Below, piece by piece: positions 1-8,651 of a stretch of 64,000 bases of DNA. The notes under the pieces are model-generated. The model saw only the letters and a list, made by a program, of their open reading frames with translations, ran no database searches and had not been told where the DNA came from. Source of the stretch: VFKU01 sp964620045 (GTDB lineage: Bacteria > Hydrogenedentota > Hydrogenedentia > Hydrogenedentales > GCA-2746185); NCBI GenBank assembly GCA_964620045.1, contig CAZUJL010000012.1, positions 65,468 through 129,467 on the forward strand, written 5' to 3'. Each line of letters starts with the position of its first letter. Position 1 is the stretch's first letter. The translations under genes were made by a program, and so were the position numbers.

Positions 1-1858
1 GGCTGTAGTATGTATTGAGGGAATCGGTAACCACCTCAATCACCCGTCCGTCAACGGAGGGAGTCACTCCCGGACTAACAAATTGAACAGCTACGCCTTT
101 AAAGCCTTGTTCGATTTGGTAGTTGACCGACAAAGGATTGATCGGGGATGACCCAAACCCGAACTCCGCACCATTCGTCCATTCATCGCCATCTGGATTT
201 CCACTAGCGCCGGCGGTACCCGATGCACTGAGCGGGTCGAGACCATAGTTTATTTCCCACCAGTCAGGCATCGTATCGCCGTCCGAATCGGGGTTATTGG
301 GATTGGTGCCTAGTTCGGCCTCACGGAAATTTGCAATTCCATCCTCATCTGGATCGGCTACGTCGAGATTCGTTTCGTTTTCTGTGAATACGGGCCACAG
401 CAAACGGTTTTTTTCGAGCACAAAAGAATGAATTCCGGCAACTAACAGGTCTTCTTGCGAAGCTGTTTGCGATGGGTCTTCTGGAAACCACCAACCATCA
501 AACTTGTATCCCTCGGCGGGGTAGGCCTTCACCGTGATCGCGGCACCTTCGGGGAAGGTGCGTTGCTCCGGGTTAATGGCGTAGCTCAATCCGCTCAGAG
601 ATTCGCCGACCGGTTCGTAGACCACGGCGCCAATACCGGTGAAGTACGTGAACAGCGTCGCCGTAGATTCGCCGATACGCACCGGGCCATTGACGGCTTC
701 AACGCTGATCGTGTGCGGCGGGTTGTAGGAGCCGGATTCCCCGGAACGATAAATCGGCGTTCGGCGATCGATGAGCACCGAATCGCTGCCATTTACCGCA
801 GCGACCCAGACTCCTTCGGCAAACAGGTTGTACGGATTCTCTTCCGTACCGTCTTCGTAGCCGCTCTCTCCGAAGTCCACCCACACCGGGTCGCCGGGCC
901 CGAGCATCAAGGAAGTTTGCCCGCCACCGCCCGGCCCGTCTATGAGCGATTCACCGCCTTCCGACAGTGGACCTCCACTCGTAAACGTTTCCTCGCCACC
1001 AAGTGTGATTTCTCCAGATTCATTTTCACTCGTCCCGCCACCGGTCCCGTTCTCCGTTGAACCCGTGCCGTTTGCCAGAGCAGCGTCCAACGGCGCGAAC
1101 ACGGATAGCGAGCGCAGTTCGGCTTCGATGTAGACCGGCTGCGCCTCGTCATTGGGTGCGGTTTCGTCGTGCGGTAAGGTGACGCAGGAAGCCGCCGTCC
1201 ACGAACCCGATTCCGCCAAAGGGGCTAGACCGCTGCTCGGATCGCTCGCGATGTAGGTCGGGTGTTCGTATAGCACCGGAAACGCATCGACCGGCGCGAT
1301 CATGTCTTCAAAACGCACGCGGATCGGCGCATCCTGTAGACGCACAGGGTCGATCTCATCAAATGTCGCGCCGTTGTCGTCGCTCACCAGCACACTGATC
1401 TCGACATATTGCCCGCCGGTCAGTAATTCAGCATCCTCGTGCGCTTCAAACTCGGATGCCTGCGCCGCGCCGAACAACGAAGTCAGGTCCGGCGCCACGC
1501 CCACCAGCAACACCGCGATCTCGCCGCCGTCTGCCAGCGTTCCCGGACTCTCCACGAGAATGCGCTGCGTCCCACCGCCGACACGCGGCACCTCGACGTC
1601 GATGCTTTGCGTTTTGACATCGTCCGACCACCGCAACGCTGCCACAGATCGCGGTCCGCCAATCGAAACCCACAAATCTCCATCGCCCAGTGCCGCAATC
1701 GGATTGTCCGGCCAACCATCCGAGTTACTATCCGCCGAAGAGGGCGGGCTGAACGGCGTTCCCGTCGCGGGATAAACCGTATTGGTCATCTGCGCCCCCG
1801 ACGCACCTGCTAGAACGCTTAACATCAAACAAAACAACGCAGCCCGCCGCAGACTCAT
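1..1858 (-). CDS. Large secreted protein with InlB-like and thrombospondin type-3-like Ca-binding repeats, partial (3' end outside window)
   Basis: Reading the minus strand from an ATG at 1858 gives an open frame of 619 codons that runs off the left edge without a stop. An AAGGGG ribosome binding site lies about 8 nt upstream. The N-terminus is a signal peptide (MSLRRAALFCLMLSVLAG...). A Gly/Ser/Glu-rich low-complexity linker lies around residues 260-300. A segment near 440-460 resembles divergent InlB B-repeats (AAITVKAYPAEGYKFDGWW). Residues about 495-540 hold Asp-rich repeats typical of thrombospondin type 3 / EF-hand-like Ca sites (DPDEDGIANF, NPDSDGDTMPDWWE). It is probably an extracellular or outer-surface protein. 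Family knowledge supports Ca binding; the ligand is unknown, and the anchor or sorting signal, if any, lies outside the window. Confidence 0.85.
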   Translation of the reverse strand, partial: MSLRRAALFCLMLSVLAGASGAQMTNTVYPATGTPFSPPSSADSNSDGWPDNPIAALGDGDLWVSIGGPRSVAALRWSDDVKTQSIDVEVPRVGGGTQRILVESPGTLADGGEIAVLLVGVAPDLTSLFGAAQASEFEAHEDAELLTGGQYVEISVLVSDDNGATFDEIDPVRLQDAPIRVRFEDMIAPVDAFPVLYEHPTYIASDPSSGLAPLAESGSWTAASCVTLPHDETAPNDEAQPVYIEAELRSLSVFAPLDAALANGTGSTENGTGGGTSENESGEITLGGEETFTSGGPLSEGGESLIDGPGGGGQTSLMLGPGDPVWVDFGESGYEDGTEENPYNLFAEGVWVAAVNGSDSVLIDRRTPIYRSGESGSYNPPHTISVEAVNGPVRIGESTATLFTYFTGIGAVVYEPVGESLSGLSYAINPEQRTFPEGAAITVKAYPAEGYKFDGWWFPEDPSQTASQEDLLVAGIHSFVLEKNRLLWPVFTENETNLDVADPDEDGIANFREAELGTNPNNPDSDGDTMPDWWEINYGLDPLSASGTAGASGNPDGDEWTNGAEFGFGSSPINPLSVNYQIEQGFKGVAVQFVSPGVTPSVDGRVIEVVTDSLNTYYS

Positions 1859-2053
1859 TCGATTTCCCCTTAAGACTTACAGACAGCCAATATAATGAGC
1901 CATTACAATGATATTCCTCAAATTGCACCAGAGTTGCGCTCAATTTCCTTGCGATTTCATTTCGAATCAGTTCCGAATCAACTGCGAATTTCCATCAAAA
2001 TTATCCTTGCAGCAGCACCTTGTTTCGCACGACACCCTTGTTTCGCGACTGGT

Positions 2054-2083
2054 CTTAATGTGGAAGCGGCGTCCCGCCGCTTG
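2054..2083 (+). repeat. Dispersed 30-bp palindromic repeat, copy 1
   Basis: The core AAGCGGCGTCCCGCCGCTT is a perfect 8-bp-stem hairpin with a 3-nt loop. The full 30 nt is identical to the reverse complement of 53612-53641, and the core recurs with small changes at 37432-37448 inside a PilZ gene. Confidence 0.9.
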
Positions 2084-2207
2084 AGTGGAACCCTTGTCTC
2101 GCACCTACGCTTTTCCCGCCACACGCTGCAACAACCGTGCATAGGTAATAGAGAACATCGGCAGACCGATGGAGGTCGGTCCCCGGAGTCCCCGGTGGCA
2201 TAGTGTG

Positions 2208-2227
2208 ACGCCGTTAAGGCACGGCGT
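2208..2227 (-). terminator. Hairpin downstream of the cNMP-binding protein gene
   Basis: ACGCCGT-TAAGGC-ACGGCGT forms a perfect 7-bp stem 23 nt past the stop codon of the minus-strand gene. No U-tract follows on the minus strand, so this could be a processing or stabilising hairpin rather than an intrinsic terminator. Confidence 0.4.
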
Positions 2228-2250
2228 GGCAAAACGTGATAATGCGCGAA

Positions 2251-2700
2251 CTACTTCTTCCGCTCTTTGAACCGGTCGCCGGCGAATTTGGTGAAGGCAG
2301 TGCGAATCAGGAGCTGATCGGCGTGGCCGATTTCAGGGCGGTCCTGCACGCGCGCGACGAAGTCGTGCCAGGCGAATTCGAGGACGGTGGTGGGGTCTTT
2401 TGCGCAGACGGTCGCCGTACGCGTGCCGTATTTGTTGAACTGCTGCATCTCGCCGACGAGTTCGGGCGCCTGCACGAATACCGGCTTGTTGGTGCCAAAG
2501 GCGACCGTGAGCGCGCCGTCGACGATGATGGCGCCAGTATTGTCGTCGATCGCGCCCTCGGCGTAAAGCTGCTCGCCTTTCTTGAGCACGCGGACTTTGG
2601 CGATGTCGCAGAGGATGTCCGACAGTTGCTTGCGCAGCGCCGGCTGGAAATTCGCCAACAGCGGAACGTTCTCGATTTTTTCTTTGTACGCGGCTGGCAT
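2251..2700 (-). CDS. Cyclic nucleotide-binding (CAP/CNMP_BD) domain protein, stand-alone
   Basis: A 149-residue protein from ATG 2700, preceded by a GAGG about 10 nt upstream. In-frame alternatives are ATG 2730 and TTG 2757. The body looks like a cNMP-binding beta-roll: a lead helix (VPLLANFQPALRKQL), then a segment resembling the family's G-[DE]-x-[IL]-[FY]-x-E-G signature (KKGEQLYAEGAIDDNTGAIIVDG), then a conserved-looking GEM segment (PELVGEMQQF). There is no helix-turn-helix C-terminus, so it is unlikely to be a transcription factor of the Crp type. Its partner is unknown. It lies 57-87 bp downstream of the SprT-like gene on the same strand. The phosphate-binding Arg of true cAMP binders is not clear, so ligand binding is uncertain. 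Confidence 0.75.
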   Translation of the reverse strand: MPAAYKEKIENVPLLANFQPALRKQLSDILCDIAKVRVLKKGEQLYAEGAIDDNTGAIIVDGALTVAFGTNKPVFVQAPELVGEMQQFNKYGTRTATVCAKDPTTVLEFAWHDFVARVQDRPEIGHADQLLIRTAFTKFAGDRFKERKK

Positions 2701-2786
2701 GCGCAGACCCTCGCTCTCGGAAGCCGCCATAGTAGGGTGGCGCGGCGGCGCGTTCAAGATTGGGGCGCGCAGGCCGCTGTGACGGT

Positions 2787-3527
2787 TCAGGCGCTCTTGG
2801 CCACCGGCCGCAGCAGGCGGCGCAGGTTCGCCGGCTGGTCATTCCACGCGACCGCGCGCGCGTAGTCGCGGTATTGCCGCTCGCGCGCGTTGAACTCGCG
2901 CGTGTGCACGCACCGCCGACCCACGGCATCGATCTCGACACCCAGCTCCGCGTGCAGCATTTCGTGAAACACGATGTAGCGCACGAAGAAATCCGGCACG
3001 AAATCCTGATCGAGGTACGGATGAATCCGGATCAGATGATCGGTGGGGGAGTAACTGCCCAGGCGGATCGAGCGCCGGCGTCGTTGCGGCGGCACTTTGC
3101 CCCACGTGATCGGCGCGTCGATGCGGCCGCCGAATTCCGCCGCGTTCACGTGATCGTAGTACGCCTGCAAATCGTGGAACTCACCGGCCGTGATCATATT
3201 TTCGAGCAGCACCGGCTTGCGCGTGATCAGGTGCCGGTTCGCGGCGATGAAGTCATCCAGCACCTTGCCCACGCCGCGCCGGCGCCGCCCGAGCGACCAC
3301 TGGGCCAGCGCCTCGACCACGTCCGCCGGGGCACCCGCAAACATACGATGCACGCGCAGCCGTGGTGGACGCCGCAGCGTGCCGGGCTTGAAGGTCATCA
3401 TCGTGGTCGCGTTGTCGGTGAGGGTAAGCTCGATGCGGCCGCCGCACAGCTCGTGCAGGCGGGCCTGCAGCGCCTGCTCATTCCAGACGGGCAGGTGCAG
3501 ATCGAGTTGGCGGAGCGCCCCTGGCAT
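2787..3527 (-). CDS. SprT-like zinc metalloprotein
   Basis: A 246-residue protein. The HExxH zinc motif is at residues 188-192 (FHEMLHAE), and the preceding RYIVFHEMLHAEL segment is typical of SprT-like / Wss1-type metallopeptidase domains. The upstream stretch AEFGGRIDAPITWG matches the FGGRL...I.W part of that family. An Arg-rich turn lies at 148-152. No signal peptide is present, so it is presumably cytoplasmic. In bacteria the role of these proteins is mostly unproven; in eukaryotes SprT-like (SPRTN) proteases act on DNA-protein crosslinks. The gene diverges from the epimerase/aminotransferase fusion at 3666 and is probably co-transcribed with the cNMP-binding gene downstream. Confidence 0.75.
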   Translation of the reverse strand: MPGALRQLDLHLPVWNEQALQARLHELCGGRIELTLTDNATTMMTFKPGTLRRPPRLRVHRMFAGAPADVVEALAQWSLGRRRRGVGKVLDDFIAANRHLITRKPVLLENMITAGEFHDLQAYYDHVNAAEFGGRIDAPITWGKVPPQRRRRSIRLGSYSPTDHLIRIHPYLDQDFVPDFFVRYIVFHEMLHAELGVEIDAVGRRCVHTREFNARERQYRDYARAVAWNDQPANLRRLLRPVAKSA

Positions 3528-3665
3528 TTTTCTGGTTCCCCCGGCGCCATACGATAGCGATCGACGGTGTAGTGATCAACAGCGTTTTTCGCGTTCGCGC
3601 CAGTTTGAAACGCTTGATATACTTCCGCGGTTTAGCGCGGTTTAGACGGCAGTTCGGAGACGTTT

Positions 3666-5843
3666 ATGCACGTATTGGTGACCGGCGGGGCGGGGTATGT
3701 TGGCTGTTGGCTCGTGCCGGAATTGGTGCGCCGCGGGCACACCGTGCGCGTGTTCGACCGGATGTGTTTCGGCGAGGCGCCGCTCACGAGCCTGAAACTC
3801 GGCGCGAAATGCGAAATCGTTTCCGGCGATATCCGCCGTTTCGAGCAGTACCCCGACGTGCTCAAGGGCATCCAGGGCATCGTGCACCTCGCGGGCCTTG
3901 CGAACGATCCGTCGTGCGACCTTCATCCGCACCTCACCTTCGACGTGAACATCGAAGGCACCCGCAAGCTCGCCGAGCGCGCGGCCGCCGCCGGCATCCG
4001 CCGCTTCGTGCTTGCGTCCTCATGCTCGGTGTACGGCAAGGGCGTGTTCGACGTGCTCGACGAAGACAGCCCGCTGAATCCGGTATCCGCGTACGCCGAG
4101 AGCAAGATCGAAGCGGAGAAAATCGTGTGCGGCCTGATCGATCAAGGCCTGCAGCCGGTCATTTCGCGCGCCGCAACCGTGTTTGGCTGGTCGCCGCGCA
4201 TGCGCTTTGACCTCGCGATCAACATCATGACGGCCACGGCCGTGCGCAAAGGGCAGGTGAACGTCCTCGGCGGCGGCAAGCAATGGCGCCCATTCATTCA
4301 CGTACAGGATATGGCACGACTGTTCGCGGATTTCCTCGAATTGCCGGCCGAGAAGGTGGCGGGCCAGGTCTTCAACGTCGGCGACGACCGCATTAACCTG
4401 CAAATCCAAAAGCTCGGCGAGATCGTTTCGCAGAGCATCCCCAATACCAAGCTGTTCCAAACGCAAGACGACGACGATCTCCGCAGCTACCACGTTTCGT
4501 TCAAGAAGCTTCACGAAAAGCTCGGGTTCCACTGCAAATTCGGCGTAGAGGACGGCGTGCGCGAGGTCGAGCGCGAGCTGCGCGCGCATCCGGAAATCGA
4601 TCCCTTCGCCGAGGAGCACTCGAACGTCCGGCGCATGAAGCGCCTGCTCGAGTTGCCGCCCGATCAAGGCGGCGAACCCTGGGCGCCGCGTTTCATTCCA
4701 CTGGCGAAGCCCGTGATTGGCGAAGAAGAAGAGAATGCCGCGATTGAGGCGATTCGCAGCGGTTGGGTGACCTCCGGCCCCGCGATCCCGGCCTTCGAAA
4801 AAGGCATCGCGAATTTTACCGGCGCAAAGGACGCCGTCTCGGCGCACTCGTGCACCGCGGCGGTTCATCTCTGCCTCGCGCAGATCGGCATCAAGCCGGG
4901 CGACGAAGTCATCACCTCGCCGCTCACGTGGCCGTCGATCGGCAACGTGATCATGAGCATGGGCGCGAAGGTCGTGCTGGCCGACATCGACGGCGGCACG
5001 CTGAATGTGACGCCGTCCACGATTGACGCGAAGATCACCGACCGCACGCGCGCGATCATCCCGGTGCACATGGCCGGCCAGGCCTGCGAGATTGACGGCA
5101 TCTATGCGCTCGCGGGTAAGCGCGGCATCGCGGTGATTGAAGACGCGGCGCACGCCATCGGCACGAAGTACAAAGGCCGCCCGATCGGCAGCCTGGGGCC
5201 GTACGCCTGCTTCAGCTTTTATGCAATCAAGAACCTGACGACCTTCGAAGGCGGTGCGATCGCGGTGCAGGATGCCGACGTCGCCGCGCGCCTGCGTCGT
5301 CTCGCGCACCACGGCATGGCGGCCACGGCGTGGGATCGCTACAGCCCCACGGCCGTTCCCGCACCGCCCGAAGTGATCGAACCGGGCTATAAATACAGCC
5401 TCGGCAATGTGAACGCCGCCGTGGGTCTCGAGCAGCTTAAGAAGTTGCCGGATTTCCTTGCGCGGCGCCGGCGCCTCGCGCGCCTGTATCTGCGCGCGCT
5501 GGCCGACGTGGAGGAAATCCGCCTGCCGACCGTGCGCGATCACGACGAGCACGCCTGGCACTTGTTCATCGTGCGCTTCCGCCGCGAGAAATTGTCGAAG
5601 ACGCGCAACGAAATTGCGCATTTGCTGCGCCAGGAAAATATCGGTGTCGGTTTCCACTTCTACGGCATGCACCTGCACGCCTATTATCGCGACACGCTCG
5701 GATTCAAGCCGGAAGACCTGCCGGAGGCGACCGACGCGTCGCACGAAGTGCTCTCGCTGCCGTTGTACCCCGGCATGACCGACCAGAATGTGAACGAGGT
5801 CGCCGGTGCGCTGAAGAAAGTATTGCGATACGCCAAAAAGTGA
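3666..5843 (+). CDS. Fusion protein: NAD-dependent sugar epimerase/dehydratase + DegT/DnrJ/EryC1 aminotransferase
   Basis: A 725-residue protein with two enzyme domains. Residues 1-310 form an extended SDR sugar epimerase/dehydratase: nucleotide-binding GGAGYVG near the start and catalytic Tyr143/Lys147 (YAESK). From about 345 there is a complete PLP-dependent DegT/DnrJ/EryC1/StrS aminotransferase, with Lys522 in SFYAIKNLTTFEGGA as the Schiff-base lysine. These activities are usually separate proteins acting in NDP-aminosugar synthesis; the fusion suggests a channelled dehydration or epimerisation followed by transamination. Neither half lacks an obvious key residue. The single ORF has no internal ribosome binding site of note. 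The NDP-sugar substrate cannot be read from sequence. It is the first gene of a plus-strand run. Confidence 0.88.
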   Translation: MHVLVTGGAGYVGCWLVPELVRRGHTVRVFDRMCFGEAPLTSLKLGAKCEIVSGDIRRFEQYPDVLKGIQGIVHLAGLANDPSCDLHPHLTFDVNIEGTRKLAERAAAAGIRRFVLASSCSVYGKGVFDVLDEDSPLNPVSAYAESKIEAEKIVCGLIDQGLQPVISRAATVFGWSPRMRFDLAINIMTATAVRKGQVNVLGGGKQWRPFIHVQDMARLFADFLELPAEKVAGQVFNVGDDRINLQIQKLGEIVSQSIPNTKLFQTQDDDDLRSYHVSFKKLHEKLGFHCKFGVEDGVREVERELRAHPEIDPFAEEHSNVRRMKRLLELPPDQGGEPWAPRFIPLAKPVIGEEEENAAIEAIRSGWVTSGPAIPAFEKGIANFTGAKDAVSAHSCTAAVHLCLAQIGIKPGDEVITSPLTWPSIGNVIMSMGAKVVLADIDGGTLNVTPSTIDAKITDRTRAIIPVHMAGQACEIDGIYALAGKRGIAVIEDAAHAIGTKYKGRPIGSLGPYACFSFYAIKNLTTFEGGAIAVQDADVAARLRRLAHHGMAATAWDRYSPTAVPAPPEVIEPGYKYSLGNVNAAVGLEQLKKLPDFLARRRRLARLYLRALADVEEIRLPTVRDHDEHAWHLFIVRFRREKLSKTRNEIAHLLRQENIGVGFHFYGMHLHAYYRDTLGFKPEDLPEATDASHEVLSLPLYPGMTDQNVNEVAGALKKVLRYAKK

Positions 5844-5845
5844 CG

Positions 5846-5863
5846 ACGGAATGATTGTTCCGT
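5846..5863 (+). terminator. Short hairpin after the epimerase/aminotransferase gene
   Basis: ACGGAA-TGATTG-TTCCGT, a 6-bp stem directly after the stop codon with no T-run. It is a weak terminator or spacer candidate between this gene and the DCC-family gene. Confidence 0.25.
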
Positions 5864-5882
5864 TCCGGTCGTTCGTAAAAGT

Positions 5883-6275
5883 ATGAACGCCACGCTCATT
5901 TACGACGGCGAGTGCCCGCTGTGTTGCGCCGCGCGCGACTGGATCGCGCGCAACATGGCGCCCGGCGCCTTCGAGTTTGTCGCCTGCCAGTCCGAGGACC
6001 GCGCGCAACGCTTTCCGCAGATCGCCCAGACCCGTTGCCTCGAAGCGATGCATCTGGTGGATGCAAACGGCCATATTTATGCGGGCGACGCCGCCTTGCC
6101 GCAGATTTGTCTCGGGCTTCGTCGTTGGCGCTGGCTCGCGCGCGTGCTGCAATTGCCGCTGATTTCGCTGGTCTCGCCCGCGGCGTACCGTTTCATCGCG
6201 CGGCGGCGGCATACTTTCTCGGTCCTGGTCGCGCGCAAGGCGGCCGGGTCGTGCCCCGTGGATCACTCCCGATAG
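5883..6275 (+). CDS. DCC-family thiol-disulfide oxidoreductase-like protein (DUF393)
   Basis: A 130-residue protein with the family hallmark YDGECPLC (Cys11, Cys14) at the N-terminus, then a DCC-type body. DUF393 proteins are predicted thioredoxin-fold oxidoreductases; their substrates are mostly unknown. A mildly hydrophobic segment (ARVLQLPLISLVSPAAYRFIA) lies near the C-terminus, but there is no clear signal peptide. It sits 39 bp after the epimerase fusion and 8 bp before the cobalamin-binding-like gene, so the three plus-strand genes may be co-transcribed. Confidence 0.85.
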   Translation: MNATLIYDGECPLCCAARDWIARNMAPGAFEFVACQSEDRAQRFPQIAQTRCLEAMHLVDANGHIYAGDAALPQICLGLRRWRWLARVLQLPLISLVSPAAYRFIARRRHTFSVLVARKAAGSCPVDHSR

Positions 6276-6283
6276 GAAAAGCG

Positions 6284-7216
6284 ATGCGCATCGTTTCCCT
6301 GCTGCCCAGCGCCACCGAGATCATCTGCGCGCTGGGTTTGGGCGACCAACTCGTCGGTGTCACACACGAATGCGACTACCCCGACTTCGTGCGCGATCTG
6401 CCGAAGGTGACGCACACGCTCATCCCGACAGACGCCGCCAGCGGCGAAATCGATCGACTGGTGCGGCAGCGGCTGAAAGGCCAGCGCGCGTTGTACACCC
6501 TGGATTTGCCGACGCTCGAATCGTTGCGTCCCGATCTGATCGTAACGCAGGCGCTGTGCGACGTCTGTGCAGTCGCCGAGGACGAAGTGCGCGCGGCTGC
6601 GTGTTCACTGCCCGGCGCCCCGCGCGTGATCAATCTTGAGCCGGAAACGCTCGGCGAGGTGTTCACTGCGATTCAAGAGGTCGCCGGCGCGACGGGAAAA
6701 ATCCGCGCGGGGGAGAAAGTCGTCGCTGAGTTTCAGCAGCGCGTGGATGCCGTCACGAATCGTTCCGCGAACCTCGCGCGCCGTCCCCGCATCGCGCTGT
6801 TGGAGTGGCTCGATCCGCCATTTTCGTGCGGGCACTGGAGTCCAGAACTCGTGCGGCTCGCCGGCGGCACGGAAATGCTCGGCGTGGAAGGCCAGCGTAG
6901 CCGTACGTTGACGTGGGACGAGGTCATCGCGGCGCAGCCGGAGGTCGTGTTCATCGCCTGCTGCGGGTTCGGCGTCGAGCGCACGATGGACGATGTCGCC
7001 GTATTGCCGCGTGTGCCCGGCTGGAACAACGTGCCCGCGGTGCGCGACGGCCGCGTGTATGTCGTCGATGGGTCCGCGTATTTCAGCCGGCCCGGTCCGC
7101 GACTCGTCGACAGCCTCGAAATCCTCGCGCACGCGTTGCACACCGAGCATCCACTTCCGGAAGGTTTGCCCGCGCCGTTGCGCGTTATCAATCTGCCGGC
7201 GGGCCGCTCGCGATGA
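6284..7216 (+). CDS. Cobalamin-binding (BtuF-like) periplasmic-binding-fold protein without signal peptide
   Basis: A 310-residue protein from ATG 6284, preceded by AGGAAA at 7 nt. In-frame sequence upstream is only a shadow of the preceding gene. It begins MRIVSLLPSATEIICALGLG, the standard start of class III (BtuF/FhuD) substrate-binding proteins, followed by VTHECDYP, RPDLIVTQ and a C-terminal VVDGSAYFSRPGPRL. There is no export signal, unlike classical BtuF, so it may act in the cytoplasm or hand substrate to a partner. It overlaps the DUF71 PP-loop gene by ATGA. This pairing is the gene neighbourhood on which a B12-salvage role for some DUF71 enzymes was predicted. Confidence 0.82.
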   Translation: MRIVSLLPSATEIICALGLGDQLVGVTHECDYPDFVRDLPKVTHTLIPTDAASGEIDRLVRQRLKGQRALYTLDLPTLESLRPDLIVTQALCDVCAVAEDEVRAAACSLPGAPRVINLEPETLGEVFTAIQEVAGATGKIRAGEKVVAEFQQRVDAVTNRSANLARRPRIALLEWLDPPFSCGHWSPELVRLAGGTEMLGVEGQRSRTLTWDEVIAAQPEVVFIACCGFGVERTMDDVAVLPRVPGWNNVPAVRDGRVYVVDGSAYFSRPGPRLVDSLEILAHALHTEHPLPEGLPAPLRVINLPAGRSR

Positions 7217-7884
7217 CGCGCGTATTGTTGTCCTGGAGTTCCGGCAAGGACTGCGCCTGGGCGTTGCACGTGTTGCGTCTCTGTCCCGACATCGAGGTCG
7301 TAGGCTTGTTGACCACATTCAACGAGGCCGCCGATCGCGTCGCCATGCACGCCGTACGCCGGGAACTGGTGGAGGCGCAGGCGAACTCCGTCGGCGCGCC
7401 GCTGTGGCCCGTGATGCTGCCGTGGCCCTGCTCCAACGAGCAGTACGAAGCGATCATGCGCGAGGCCATCGATCGCGCGAAACGCGAAGGCGTGGAGCAG
7501 ATCGCATTCGGCGATCTGTTTCTTGAGGACGTCCGCGCCTATCGCGTCCGGATGATGAAGGGCACCGGCATCGAGCCGATTTTCCCCGTCTGGACGACGC
7601 ACGAAAACACCGGCGAACTCGCGCGCAAAATGCTACGCAAGGGCATGCGCGCCGTGATTACGTGTGTGGACCCCAAGCAATTGCCCGAAAAATTCGCCGG
7701 CCGCGATTTCGATGAGCTGCTACTAGCGGACTTGCCGCCCGGCGTCGATCCCTGCGGCGAGCGCGGCGAGTTCCACACGTTTTGCTACGACGGCCCGATG
7801 TTCCGGCACGAAATACCGATGAGCGTGAGAGAGACCATCACGCGCGACGGTTTTGTGTTCACCGATCTCACGCCGGACGCCTAG
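7213..7884 (+). CDS. DUF71/COG2102 PP-loop ATP pyrophosphatase-type enzyme, B12-salvage-type context
   Basis: A 223-residue protein starting at the ATG of an ATGA overlap with the BtuF-like gene. The PP-loop SSGKD is at residues 9-13 (LSWSSGKDCAWAL). The C-terminal CGERGEFHTFCYDGPMF matches the conserved GExGEYHTFVxDGPxF of the diphthine-ammonia-ligase family. Bacteria have no diphthamide, so an amide- or adenylate-forming role is expected; comparative genomics has proposed cobalamin salvage for the bacterial subgroup next to btu genes, and the neighbour here fits. Its stop codon and the stop of the convergent membrane-protein gene share the bases CTAG. Confidence 0.85.
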   Translation: MTRVLLSWSSGKDCAWALHVLRLCPDIEVVGLLTTFNEAADRVAMHAVRRELVEAQANSVGAPLWPVMLPWPCSNEQYEAIMREAIDRAKREGVEQIAFGDLFLEDVRAYRVRMMKGTGIEPIFPVWTTHENTGELARKMLRKGMRAVITCVDPKQLPEKFAGRDFDELLLADLPPGVDPCGERGEFHTFCYDGPMFRHEIPMSVRETITRDGFVFTDLTPDA

Positions 7885-8642
7885 TCCGCCTTCGGCGCTT
7901 CCGCGGGTTCATACGGCCTCGTCTGGAGCACCTCGGCCCGCGTGCGTGCCTTTCGGAATGGTGCAAACGCACTGTCTTTGTATCCCGGCGCCCAGCCAAT
8001 GAGTAGTTTCACGACGCGGTCCAGCGGCTTGATGTGCACTGGCATGAAATCGTGTTTGTCGTCGAGGCGAATGGAGTTCATATAACCAATGATGAATCCA
8101 AGCCCAGCGGCCATGTAGTTCAGGATCATGTCGAACAGGTGAACACCCGTGAGGCTCCCGCCCTGCGTGTGCGTGGCAGAGCCGATCACGAATCCGATCA
8201 GCGTACCCGCAAGCATCCGCCACACCGTGCGAAACGCGCGGTAAAACCAGAACGACGCCACGTAATGTTCCACTTTCATCGCGAACAGGAAAACGATGAA
8301 GCAGGGAAGCATGTAGGCAAAGATAAGACCGACACCGTTCATGGTGTTATTGCCGTCGTGATTTTCGTACCAGGCGCCGATGGCATACGCGATGCCGGTG
8401 ATGGCCGCCGCGACGGGGTACGTGGCAAATGCAGCGATGAACGCGAAGAACGCGGCGATGACCATGATCGCGACAAACACAATGCCGCCGCCGCCCATGC
8501 CGGCAAGCGCGCCGCCTCCGCCACCACCTCCGCCGCGACCACCCCGCTCGCGCACCCGTGCGCCCGCCTGATAATCGGGGGAGAAGATATCGTGCCCGGC
8601 GGTTTCGCCGAGTACGCCGGCCTCGTAATCGTTTTTCGCCAT
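7881..8642 (-). CDS. Multi-pass membrane protein, paralogue of the next gene upstream
   Basis: A 253-residue protein, function unknown. The N-terminus (residues 1-30) carries a short soluble motif, DYEAGVLGETAGHDIFSPDY, then a Gly-rich stretch (GGRGGGGGGGG). About four hydrophobic segments follow (roughly 50-75, 78-95, 105-125, 140-185), and the C-terminal tail is charged. The motif order D/EYxAG...D.FS..YQ.G, Gly-rich, TM, NGVGL.FA..(L/V)PC is shared with the product of 8652-9872, so the two genes are a divergent tandem duplication. They probably form one transcript (9-bp gap). The function cannot be inferred. Confidence 0.75.
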   Translation of the reverse strand: MAKNDYEAGVLGETAGHDIFSPDYQAGARVRERGGRGGGGGGGGALAGMGGGGIVFVAIMVIAAFFAFIAAFATYPVAAAITGIAYAIGAWYENHDGNNTMNGVGLIFAYMLPCFIVFLFAMKVEHYVASFWFYRAFRTVWRMLAGTLIGFVIGSATHTQGGSLTGVHLFDMILNYMAAGLGFIIGYMNSIRLDDKHDFMPVHIKPLDRVVKLLIGWAPGYKDSAFAPFRKARTRAEVLQTRPYEPAEAPKAD

Positions 8643-8651
8643 CTATGTTCC

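Larger units (their letters stand above)
1859..2250. other. Intergenic region with short repeats and a hairpin
   Basis: About 390 bp without a convincing gene. It holds the promoter side of the secreted protein to its left, two adjacent near-repeats (CACCTTGTTTCGC at 2016 and CACCCTTGTTTCGC at 2033), one copy of a 30-bp dispersed palindromic repeat (2054-2083), and a 7-bp stem hairpin (2208-2227) just past the stop of the cNMP-binding protein gene. Short open frames here are GC-driven and lack ribosome binding sites. Confidence 0.6.

Noticed and set aside
1859..2250. Small open frames in the gap left of the cNMP-binding gene
   Set aside because: No ribosome binding sites, repeat-derived sequence and no similarity pattern.
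4020..6266. 748-codon open frame on the minus strand opposite the epimerase/aminotransferase fusion
   Set aside because: Its translation is Arg/His/Ala/Val-rich with no domain, and the plus strand carries two full catalytic domains; high-GC codon bias makes such antisense frames common.
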